A stretch of 64,000 nt of DNA. Source: Dinghuibacter sp035492835 (lineage in GTDB: Bacteria > Bacteroidota > Bacteroidia > Chitinophagales > Chitinophagaceae). A program made the position numbers and the translations under genes. This document shows, in pieces, positions 18,920 through 25,897 of this stretch. Every line of letters begins with the position of its first letter. Position 1 is the stretch's first letter. The stretch lies in NCBI RefSeq assembly GCF_035492835.1, contig NZ_DATJIY010000125.1, forward strand, positions 1-64,000, in the 5' to 3' direction. Below the pieces are notes generated by a model. It saw only the letters and a program-made list of their open reading frames with translations, was not told the origin of the DNA and searched no databases.

Positions 18920-19525
18920 TTAACTGATCGCCTTTTGGCATTTTATCAGGTAAAACGGGAAATTCTCGGTCACCTCGGCGATCCCAAACAGGCCCACCTG
19001 GCCGAACTCCGCACTGATAGACTCTCTGTCATAAAAGTACATGTTAACCCCTTCGAATATTTCGTACCTGTCCTGGCTGACAAACCGCCCCTTTCCATAG
19101 GTGGGCGCCGTCTTTGAAATAGCGACAAAAAACATATAACCACCTTCGGCCAGTTGACTATAGCAGTCGCGTATCAATTTCTCCCGTTCCGCGCCATCCA
19201 GCAAATGGATCAACGCGTAGCAAAATATGCCATCGTACTGGCGGTCGTCGTAAGGCATATCGGCCACCGATCCATGATAGATGGTCATGGCCGGCCCATA
19301 ATGTTGCCTTGCCATGTCGATGGCGGTTTGGGATATTTCAATCCCCGTTACCGCCATACCGCTGTCCCTGAAAACCTGCGCGTTTCTGCCGTAACCAATC
19401 CCGGGAATGAGCACATGCTGAACCGACTTGCCGACAAAAAAATCCCGTGTCGACACCGCGGACGCCGAAGGTTCAAAGCCCCACATTTCCTGTTTCCCGA
19501 TAAAGCTCTTCTCCCAGAATTCCAT
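18920..19525 (-). CDS. Class I SAM-dependent methyltransferase
   Basis: A 201-residue cytoplasmic protein of a single Rossmann-like methyltransferase domain. Motif I is IPGIGYGRNAQVF (about residue 40) with the acidic residue of motif II in VTGIEISQTAID, and a later segment YDGIFCYALIHLLD matches motif IV. Length and layout are like small TehB/UbiG-type enzymes. The methyl acceptor is unknown. It is divergent from a GlxA-like regulator, with the two predicted promoters facing each other at 19534-19552. Confidence 0.87.
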   Translation of the reverse strand: MEFWEKSFIGKQEMWGFEPSASAVSTRDFFVGKSVQHVLIPGIGYGRNAQVFRDSGMAVTGIEISQTAIDMARQHYGPAMTIYHGSVADMPYDDRQYDGIFCYALIHLLDGAEREKLIRDCYSQLAEGGYMFFVAISKTAPTYGKGRFVSQDRYEIFEGVNMYFYDRESISAEFGQVGLFGIAEVTENFPFYLIKCQKAIS

Positions 19526-19533
19526 ACGACCGT

Positions 19534-19541
19534 TACCTTTG
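19534..19541 (+). promoter_or_regulatory. -7 element for the GlxA-like regulator
   Basis: TACCTTTG, a perfect TAnnTTTG match 32 bases before the ATG at 19574. No clear TTTG at -33. It is interlocked with the opposite-strand element at 19545-19552. Confidence 0.5.
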
Positions 19542-19544
19542 GAG

Positions 19545-19552
19545 CAAAGTTA
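19545..19552 (-). promoter_or_regulatory. -7 element for the divergent methyltransferase
   Basis: Minus strand TAACTTTG, a perfect TAnnTTTG match 19 bases before the ATG at 19525. Only three bases separate it from the plus-strand element, so the two promoters cannot both be occupied. Confidence 0.5.
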
Positions 19553-19573
19553 GGTGTTTAACATCCCCAAACC

Positions 19574-20515
19574 ATGCGTATAGCCATTGTACAATACGAC
19601 GACGCCGTCCCCACCTGCGTAACCGGCCCCGCAGACATATGGAACGGCATGAGCCGGATGTATCCGCTGATCACCGGGAATCCCATGAAAATGCCCATCC
19701 AAACCGAATTTGTTTCCTCGTTCGAAACCAAAACCACCTACGACCTCGTCATCGTTCCCGCCATGCGTTTTGAAAAAATTGAAACCGTCCTGGCCCGCGA
19801 AACCGCCCTCGTCAAATGGCTGCAACGCCAATACGAGCAAGGCGCCGAGCTCGCCAGCATCTGTGTAGGCGCGTTCCTGCTGGCCTCCACCGGGCTGTTG
19901 ACGGGAAAAAAGGCAACGACCAACTGGCTGTTTGCGGACAAGTTCCGCAAGCATTTCCCGGACGTGACCCTCGAGGACGACAAATTGATCGTCGACCAGG
20001 CGAGGCTGTATTCTTGTGGCGGGGCATTCGCCTTTACCAGCTTTATGATCTACCTGATCGAAAAGTTTTGCGGGCGCCCGGAAGCCATCATCGCCTCCAA
20101 AATTCTGATGATCAACGTACACGATCGCCCGCAAAGCAGTTTTTCCATCTTTCAGTTTCAATACGACCACGCCGACGAAGCCATCGCCAAAGTGCAGCAA
20201 TACATAGAAAAGAACTACAAGCAGCCCCTGACCATGCAAGACCTGGCCGCCCGTTGCCACATGAGCGTGCGGAACCTCATCCGGCGATTCGAGCAGGCCA
20301 CCGCCAACACCCCCCACGAATACCTCCAACGCGTCCGCATCGAAGCCGCCAAAAAATTCCTGGAAACCAAAAACGAAGGCATCGCCCAGATCGCTTCGCG
20401 CTGCGGCTACGAAGACGCCGACTACTTCCGGAAGGTCTTCCGTCGATACGTTTCGATGACCCCTCGCGTCTACCAGCAGCGCTACGGAAAAACCACCGGC
20501 CTGCACAGCAAATGA
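19574..20515 (+). CDS. GlxA-family transcriptional regulator (DJ-1/PfpI domain plus AraC HTH)
   Basis: A 313-residue protein. The N-terminal DJ-1/PfpI-like domain (about 1-180) has the nucleophile-elbow cysteine in ASICVGAFLLA (about residue 95). The C-terminal AraC domain (about 215-313) has two helix-turn-helix motifs (MQDLAARCHMSVRNLIRRFE; IASRCGYEDADYFRKVF). Family members sense small molecules or metabolites with the N-domain and activate nearby genes. It is divergent from a methyltransferase and lies 57 bases before another AraC-type gene in the same direction, so one or both may be its targets. Confidence 0.92.
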   Translation: MRIAIVQYDDAVPTCVTGPADIWNGMSRMYPLITGNPMKMPIQTEFVSSFETKTTYDLVIVPAMRFEKIETVLARETALVKWLQRQYEQGAELASICVGAFLLASTGLLTGKKATTNWLFADKFRKHFPDVTLEDDKLIVDQARLYSCGGAFAFTSFMIYLIEKFCGRPEAIIASKILMINVHDRPQSSFSIFQFQYDHADEAIAKVQQYIEKNYKQPLTMQDLAARCHMSVRNLIRRFEQATANTPHEYLQRVRIEAAKKFLETKNEGIAQIASRCGYEDADYFRKVFRRYVSMTPRVYQQRYGKTTGLHSK

Positions 20516-20572
20516 TTTTGGCCCGCACAGCAAATAACGATCCCATTAAAATTCTAATTTTAAGGTATCGCC

Positions 20573-21388
20573 ATGCGTCCCGTCATCCAGCAAATAGGAG
20601 ATTCCTTTGTTTATTCCTGTACGTTCGACAAAGCGTACACGTATGAACAATTTGTCCCGGAACACGTACTGGCATACCAGATATCGGGACAAACGCGCAT
20701 CTATCATCAGTCGGGCGAAATGGTGCTGGAAGAGGGCCACCTGTTGCTCGCCCGGAGAAACCAATTTGCCAAAAGCATCAAGATTCCCGCGGAAGGTAAA
20801 AAATACCAGTGCATCTCCGTAGTACTGAGCACTACCCGGTTGCGACAATTTTCAAAGGCAAACGGGATCGTGTGCGTTGAGAAGTATTCGGGGAAGAAAA
20901 ATATCCTCTTGCGAAAGGACGACTTCTGGAAGGGCTACTTTCAATCCCTCCTCCCTTACGTAGATCGATGGAGCAATGTCAGCGCAGGACTCCTGAACCT
21001 GAAGGCCACCGAAGCCATCGAATTGCTCTTGCACCTAAACCCGGGTCTCGAGACCTTTCTATTCGACTTTGCGGACCCATATAAAGAGGACCTCGAGGCT
21101 TTCATGCTCAACAATTTCCAATATAATGCTCCCCTCGAATACTTTGCCAGGCTAAGCGGCAGAAGCCTGACGGGTTTCAAACGAGATTTCGCGGGGGTAT
21201 TTAAGACTTCCCCCGCCACCTGGCTCAAAAACAAGCGCCTTTCCGAAGCGCTATACCTCATCCGGGAGAAAAAGCAAAAACCCCGGGACATCTATATCGA
21301 CCTGGGCTTTGAGAACCTTTCCCATTTTTATACAGCCTTCAAGCAAAAGTATGGGAGGACCCCCGCCGAAGTAACCACCAAAAAATAA
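20573..21388 (+). CDS. AraC-family transcriptional regulator
   Basis: A 271-residue protein with an N-terminal cupin-like effector domain (GQTRIYHQSGEMVLEEGHLL, about 35-65) and a C-terminal AraC domain (about 170-271). In it, LEYFARLSGRSLTGFKRDFA and IYIDLGFENLSHFYTAFKQ form the two DNA-binding helices. The layout is like ExsA-type regulators. A TAATTTTA near-match to the -7 element lies 10 bases upstream of the ATG. The next gene (NTF2-like) starts six bases after its stop, so the two are probably co-transcribed. Effector unknown. Confidence 0.9.
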   Translation: MRPVIQQIGDSFVYSCTFDKAYTYEQFVPEHVLAYQISGQTRIYHQSGEMVLEEGHLLLARRNQFAKSIKIPAEGKKYQCISVVLSTTRLRQFSKANGIVCVEKYSGKKNILLRKDDFWKGYFQSLLPYVDRWSNVSAGLLNLKATEAIELLLHLNPGLETFLFDFADPYKEDLEAFMLNNFQYNAPLEYFARLSGRSLTGFKRDFAGVFKTSPATWLKNKRLSEALYLIREKKQKPRDIYIDLGFENLSHFYTAFKQKYGRTPAEVTTKK

Positions 21389-21394
21389 TATACC

Positions 21395-21841
21395 ATGACC
21401 ATCGAGCAAAAAGTACAACACCTGGAGGACCGGACCGCCCTCCGGGAACTGATCGACGCCTACGCCTTTTGCGCGGATACCCGCGACGCCAGGGGCCAAA
21501 TGGCTCTCTTCACCGAGGACACCCGTTTCGAAGTATATATGGATGAAAAACTGCCGGCGCCGACCCAGGTCGTTACCGGCAGGCAAAACCTGTTCCCCGT
21601 ATTCGACGACCTGAACCAATACGCGTCCACCATGCACTTCAACGGCCAAAGCACCCTGCACGTCGACGGCGACCGGGCCACCGGCGTCACCTATTGCCGG
21701 GCCTACCACCTGAAAGTACCGGACGGCGTACAAAAGCTCATGATTGCCGGTATCCGGTATTACGACGACATGGTAAAACAAAACGGCGCCTGGTTGTTTG
21801 CCGGGCGCAAGCTAAAGGTATGTTGGATCGAGAATAGATAA
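21395..21841 (+). CDS. NTF2-like/SnoaL-like protein
   Basis: A 148-residue single-domain protein with the cone-shaped alpha+beta NTF2 fold pattern: helix (LEDRTALRELIDAYAFCADT), then FTEDTRFEVY and a long C-terminal beta-sheet (VDGDRATGVTYCRAYHL, GIRYYDDMVKQNGAWLFAGR). The start LEDRxALRELIDAYA is typical of SnoaL-like_4 proteins. Some relatives are dehydratases or isomerases, many have no known reaction. No signal peptide. It follows the AraC gene by six bases, so the regulator probably governs it. Confidence 0.85.
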   Translation: MTIEQKVQHLEDRTALRELIDAYAFCADTRDARGQMALFTEDTRFEVYMDEKLPAPTQVVTGRQNLFPVFDDLNQYASTMHFNGQSTLHVDGDRATGVTYCRAYHLKVPDGVQKLMIAGIRYYDDMVKQNGAWLFAGRKLKVCWIENR

Positions 21842-21854
21842 TTCCCTACCTTCG
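21820..21854 (+). promoter_or_regulatory. Candidate promoter of the metE riboswitch transcript
   Basis: TGTTGG near 21820 and TACCTTCG at 21847-21854 (one mismatch to TAnnTTTG) with a 21-base gap. Transcription would start near 21860, just before the cobalamin aptamer. Confidence 0.4.
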
Positions 21855-21880
21855 CCCCGCAAAGCTCTTTCTTATACTCA

Positions 21881-22060
21881 TCAACGACGAAGGTCCCCGG
21901 TTCCGCGCCGGGGTTAATAGGGAATTGTGTGTAAATCGCAAGCTGTCCCGCAACTGTAAGTAACGCCCACCGTTTTTGCCCCGAGTTGTCCACTGCCTCC
22001 CCCGGAGGTGGGAAGGACGGCAAAAATGTTACAAGCCAGGAGACCTGCCTACGCCGAATG
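21881..22060 (+). ncRNA. Cobalamin (B12) riboswitch
   Basis: Conserved blocks occur in the right order. A CCCCGG/CCGGGG stem is at 21895-21913, AATAGGGAA at 21916-21924, the core GCTGTCCCGCAACTGTAA at 21941-21958, and the B12 box GCCAGGAGACCTGCC at 22035-22049. A peripheral stem TTTTTGCC/GGCAAAAA (21973-21980 with 22019-22026) encloses a second hairpin with CCTCC/GGAGG. It lies upstream of metE, the B12-independent methionine synthase, a classical target: adenosyl- or methylcobalamin binding would switch metE off. About 140 bases between aptamer and start codon form the expression platform. Together with its flanks this explains the 358-base gap 21842-22199. Confidence 0.95.
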
Positions 22061-22171
22061 ACAATGCTTCCGTGGATAGAAGCCGGTGTCGTGCGATGCA
22101 ATACTCTCCCAACAGGGGACCCGTGCGTCCGTCAACTTCCTTTCACAGCAGCATTGTGCGTTGTAGCAAGA

Positions 22172-22193
22172 GCATTTTACACCATTAAAATGC
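22172..22193 (+). promoter_or_regulatory. Start-proximal hairpin, possible riboswitch expression platform
   Basis: GCATTTTA and TAAAATGC form a perfect 8-base stem with a 6-base loop, ending six bases before the metE ATG at 22200. It has no following U-run, so it is not an intrinsic terminator; it could hide the ribosome entry site. Confidence 0.45.
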
Positions 22194-22199
22194 AGCGAA

Positions 22200-24479
22200 A
22201 TGCAAACACACAACCTAGGCTACCCGAGGATTGGCAGCCGACGTGAGCTCAAAAAAGCCGCCGAGCAGTACTGGGCCGGCAAGATTACCGCGACACAACT
22301 GATGGCGACGGGTAGATCCATCCGCGAACAAAACTGGAAACTTCAACAGGAGGCGGGTATCGACCTCGTACCCGTCGGCGATTTTTCCTACTACGACCAG
22401 GTGCTCGACACCAGCCTGATGGTCGGCGCCATCCCCGGGCGCTACCACGCGCTGACGACCGACAAACAGCTCCCGGACATCGACCTGCTCTTTGCCATGG
22501 CCAGGGGATACCAAAAAGACGACTACGACCTGACCGCCATGGAAATGACCAAATGGTTCGACACCAACTATCACTATATCGTACCTGAATTCACCGCCGG
22601 CCAGACCTTCCAATTGAACAGCAACAAGCTGATCAATGAATACCGTGAAGCCAAAGAAGCCGGTATCAACGCTAAGCCGGTATTGCTTGGCCCGGTATCC
22701 TATCTGCTGTTGGGAAAGGAGAAGGAAACCGGATTCGAAAAACTCGACTTGTTGAAACGCCTTCTCCCCGTCTACCTCGAGGTACTCAAAAAACTCGACG
22801 ACGCCGGCGCCTACTACATTCAGTTCGATGAGCCCTGTTTGTCGCTGGACCTCACCCCCACCGAACAAAAGGCCTTCCAGAAGACCTACCAGGAGATCCA
22901 CGCCAAATTCCCCGGCCTCCATATCATCCTGGCCAGTTATTTCGAATGCTACGGGGACAACCTCGACACCGCCCTCAGCCTCCCGGTGGGCACCCTTCAC
23001 CTGGACCTGGTGCGCTGCCCGTCCCAGCTCGACGACATACTCACCAGGAAATTCACCACCGCAAAAACCCGCTTATCCCTGGGCGTAGTCGACGGCCGCA
23101 ACATCTGGAAGAACGATACCCTTCAGAGCCTCGACCTCATAAAAAAAGCCACCGATGCCATCGGCCGGGAGCGCGTCTGGATCGCCCCGTCCTGCTCCCT
23201 CCTCCACGTCCCCTGCGACCTCGACCTGGAAACGGACCTGCACATCAAACAGTGGCTGGCCTTTGCCAAACAAAAGGTGCAGGAGATCAGCGCCCTTCGG
23301 AAGCTCGCAGAGAACCTCGCGGAGAACCCAGCCGACATAGAAATAGAAGCCGACACCCGCCGCACCTCGACACTTATCCATAACCCCGAGGTAAAAGCAA
23401 GGACCGCCGCCCTCACGGAGAGAGACGCCCGTCGGAATAACCCTTTCCCGGAACGCCGCAACCGCCAGCGCGAAACCCTGCGTCTGCCGCAATTCCCCAC
23501 CACGACCATCGGCTCTTTCCCCCAAACCGCCGACATCAGGGCCCTTCGCGCTAAACTGAAAAAAGGCGAGCTGACGCAAACGGAATACGACAATAGCATC
23601 GCCAAAGAAACCGAGGAAGCTATCCGCTGGCAGGAATCCATCGGCATCGACGTACTCGTCCATGGCGAGTTCGAGCGGAACGATATGGTGGAATATTTCG
23701 GCGAACGGCTGGAGGGGTTTGCCTTTACCGGGAACGGTTGGGTCCAAAGCTACGGCAGCCGCTGTGTAAAGCCACCTATCATATATGGCGACGTTTACCG
23801 GAAGGAGCCCATGACGGTGCGCTGGTCCTCCTATGCCCAATCGCTGACTAAACGGTGGGTCAAGGGTATGCTCACCGGCCCCGTCACCATCCTGCAATGG
23901 TCTTTTGTCCGCAACGACCAGCCGCGCAGCCTGACCTGCGCCCAGATAGCCCTTGCCATCCGGGATGAGGTCGCCGACCTGGAAAAAGCCGGCATCCGGA
24001 TCATCCAGATCGACGAGCCCGCGATCCGCGAAGGCCTGCCCCTGCGCAAGGCCAACTGGCAGGAATACCTCAACTGGGCCGTCCGCGCCTTCCGCATCGC
24101 TGCCAGCGGGGTCGCCGACGCGACGCAGATACACACCCATATGTGCTATTCGGAGTTCAATGACATCATCCAGGCGATCGCCGACATGGACGCCGACGTC
24201 ATCACCATCGAGTGCTCCAGGTCCCAGATGGAGTTGCTCGATGCCTTCGCGACCTTCCGGTATCCCAACGAGATCGGCCCCGGCGTCTACGACATCCACT
24301 CCCCCCGCGTGCCATCTAAAACGGAAATGCTGACGCTCCTGAATAAGGCAAAGGACGTGGTACCCGCCGAACAACTCTGGGTCAACCCAGACTGCGGTCT
24401 GAAGACCCGGGCCTGGCCCGAGACAAAGGCAGCGCTGACCGCGATGGTCGAAGCCGCCGAAGCGCTCCGAAACGGCTAA
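22200..24479 (+). CDS. metE: Cobalamin-independent methionine synthase
   Basis: A 759-residue two-barrel enzyme of normal length. It transfers the methyl group of 5-methyltetrahydropteroyl-polyglutamate to homocysteine in the cytoplasm, the last step of methionine synthesis. The N-terminal barrel starts with the typical LGYPRIGSRRELKKA. The C-terminal barrel carries the zinc ligands: His and Cys in HTHMCYSEFND (about residue 647), Glu in TIECSRS (about 669) and Cys in VNPDCGLKTR (about 731). GSFPQT and VHGEFERNDMVEYFGE are further family signatures. The upstream cobalamin riboswitch implies that the cell also has a B12-dependent route (MetH) and shuts metE when B12 is available (inference). 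Confidence 0.98.
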   Translation: MQTHNLGYPRIGSRRELKKAAEQYWAGKITATQLMATGRSIREQNWKLQQEAGIDLVPVGDFSYYDQVLDTSLMVGAIPGRYHALTTDKQLPDIDLLFAMARGYQKDDYDLTAMEMTKWFDTNYHYIVPEFTAGQTFQLNSNKLINEYREAKEAGINAKPVLLGPVSYLLLGKEKETGFEKLDLLKRLLPVYLEVLKKLDDAGAYYIQFDEPCLSLDLTPTEQKAFQKTYQEIHAKFPGLHIILASYFECYGDNLDTALSLPVGTLHLDLVRCPSQLDDILTRKFTTAKTRLSLGVVDGRNIWKNDTLQSLDLIKKATDAIGRERVWIAPSCSLLHVPCDLDLETDLHIKQWLAFAKQKVQEISALRKLAENLAENPADIEIEADTRRTSTLIHNPEVKARTAALTERDARRNNPFPERRNRQRETLRLPQFPTTTIGSFPQTADIRALRAKLKKGELTQTEYDNSIAKETEEAIRWQESIGIDVLVHGEFERNDMVEYFGERLEGFAFTGNGWVQSYGSRCVKPPIIYGDVYRKEPMTVRWSSYAQSLTKRWVKGMLTGPVTILQWSFVRNDQPRSLTCAQIALAIRDEVADLEKAGIRIIQIDEPAIREGLPLRKANWQEYLNWAVRAFRIAASGVADATQIHTHMCYSEFNDIIQAIADMDADVITIECSRSQMELLDAFATFRYPNEIGPGVYDIHSPRVPSKTEMLTLLNKAKDVVPAEQLWVNPDCGLKTRAWPETKAALTAMVEAAEALRNG

Positions 24480-24484
24480 CTTTA
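24477..24484 (+). promoter_or_regulatory. -7-like element overlapping the metE stop codon
   Basis: TAACTTTA, one mismatch from TAnnTTTG, includes the TAA stop of metE and ends four bases before the esterase ATG at 24489. It could give an esterase transcript with almost no leader. Confidence 0.35.
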
Positions 24485-24488
24485 CCGG

Positions 24489-25367
24489 ATGAAAATCACG
24501 CTCTTCGTCTCACTTATATGGCTCGCACAGGCATTGCATGCCCAACAGATATATAAGGACGTCCCCTACAAAGACACCCTGAAGCTCGACCTCTACGAGC
24601 CCGCTGGTACATCGCCCAGGCCCGTCGTCATCATCATACACGGCGGCGCCTGGGTGCGGGGGGACAAGTCCCTCGACGAGGGCTACTACCTGCCCCGGTT
24701 GCGCGACCAGCTCCTGCTCAACGGCTACGCCGTCGCCAGCATCGACTATACCCTCCTCAGCGCCACCGCTCACTTCCCCACGCCCATCGAAGATGGCGAC
24801 GACGCAGTCCGCTGGCTAAAAACAAATGCCACGCAATACCGCCTCGACACCACCCACTTCGGTCTGTGGGGCGCCTCCGCCGGAGGACACCTCGCACTAC
24901 TATGCGGCTATAAAGGCAAATTCGACTACATCATCGACAACTTCGGCCCCACTGACCTGAACATGCTTTTCAAAACCCATGCGAGTCCCATCACCACACT
25001 GATATTCAAAACCTTCCTTAGAAAGATCTACGACATCCGCAACCAGTTGATCATCGCCTTCACCAACCTCGACATCAGGCAAAAACGGGACCGTCCGGAA
25101 ATAAGACGAACGCTCGCCGGCTGGTCGGTGTTAAATCAAAGCGGCCTCCACTACGTCCCTACCCTCATCCTCCACGGCACCCACGACAAGGTCGTCCCGC
25201 TGAAGCAATCGAGGAAGCTCCACAAACAGCTTGACGAAGCCTCCGCAGACAATGAATTCATCGAAGTCCCCAACGGCGACCATGGCTTCAACAACGTCGA
25301 TCATCCCGGGATCGACACCATCGTCGCCAGAACAATCGTTTACATAAAGGCCCATACCAAATACTGA
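24489..25367 (+). CDS. Secreted alpha/beta hydrolase (esterase/lipase-like)
   Basis: A 292-residue protein with signal peptide (MKITLFVSLIWLAQALHAQQ). It has the oxyanion motif IIIHGGAWVRGD (about residue 50), nucleophile GASAGG (about 128), the acid in HGTHDKVVPL and the His in NGDHGF. This is the BD-FAE/esterase-lipase (COG0657) layout that hydrolyses short esters; the substrate is not evident. It starts 9 bases after metE on the same strand, but a separate promoter-like element overlaps the metE stop, so co-regulation by B12 need not apply. Confidence 0.88.
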   Translation: MKITLFVSLIWLAQALHAQQIYKDVPYKDTLKLDLYEPAGTSPRPVVIIIHGGAWVRGDKSLDEGYYLPRLRDQLLLNGYAVASIDYTLLSATAHFPTPIEDGDDAVRWLKTNATQYRLDTTHFGLWGASAGGHLALLCGYKGKFDYIIDNFGPTDLNMLFKTHASPITTLIFKTFLRKIYDIRNQLIIAFTNLDIRQKRDRPEIRRTLAGWSVLNQSGLHYVPTLILHGTHDKVVPLKQSRKLHKQLDEASADNEFIEVPNGDHGFNNVDHPGIDTIVARTIVYIKAHTKY

Positions 25368-25377
25368 ATTAAACATC

Positions 25378-25385
25378 TACTTTTG
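25378..25385 (+). promoter_or_regulatory. -7 element for the Lrp-type regulator
   Basis: TACTTTTG, a perfect TAnnTTTG match, 17 bases before the ATG at 25403. The -33 region shows no clear TTTG. Confidence 0.5.
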
Positions 25386-25402
25386 ACGTCTGTCGCAAAC
25401 GA

Positions 25403-25897
25403 ATGCCTATGCTAGCCGAACTAGACACAGACGACGTCCGTATATTGAATCTCCTGCAGCACGACGCCCGCCTGACCAACAAAGAGATCGCGGCCAAGCT
25501 CGGCAAATCCGTGACGGCTATCCACGAGCGCATCCGGAAGCTGGAGGAAGCCCGGATCATCGAAGGCTATGTCGCGATCCTCAACCGTGAGCTCGTCGGC
25601 AAAAACCTCGTGGCGTATACCACCGTCCAGCTCAAGGAGCACGCACAACCAACCCTCGAGTGCTTCGCCCGGGATATTGCCCAGTTCCCAGAGGTGATGG
25701 AATGTCACCGTCTCGCCGGCCCGTTCGACTACCTGCTGAAGGTAGTCACCGGCAATATGAACGAATACAACACGTTTCTGATGAAGAAGCTGTCTACCCT
25801 GCCGAACCTCGGTTCCGTGCAGTCGTCCTTCGTCCTTAGCGAAGGACGGATGAAAACCGCCTACAGCCTACCCCTCCCCGTTAGCAAACGCAAGTAA
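25403..25897 (+). CDS. Lrp/AsnC-family transcriptional regulator
   Basis: A 164-residue protein, the normal length. The N-terminal winged helix (about 8-60: DTDDVRILNLLQHDARLTN, then EIAAKLGKSVTAIHERIRKL) is followed by the RAM effector domain (about 70-155). Family members bind amino acids and control amino-acid metabolism or transport as octamers. A second possible ATG lies two codons in (25409). Its 3' end overlaps the convergent PEP synthase gene by 17 bases. The targets are not visible. Confidence 0.93.
   Translation: MPMLAELDTDDVRILNLLQHDARLTNKEIAAKLGKSVTAIHERIRKLEEARIIEGYVAILNRELVGKNLVAYTTVQLKEHAQPTLECFARDIAQFPEVMECHRLAGPFDYLLKVVTGNMNEYNTFLMKKLSTLPNLGSVQSSFVLSEGRMKTAYSLPLPVSKRK

Noticed and set aside
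19550..20533. 327-codon minus-strand frame antisense to the GlxA-like gene
   Set aside because: Phe/Gly/Val-rich shadow with no motif; it would also run through both divergent promoters.
23073..24374. 433-codon minus-strand frame antisense to metE
   Set aside because: No recognisable domain and fully covered by metE, whose zinc ligands and length are intact.
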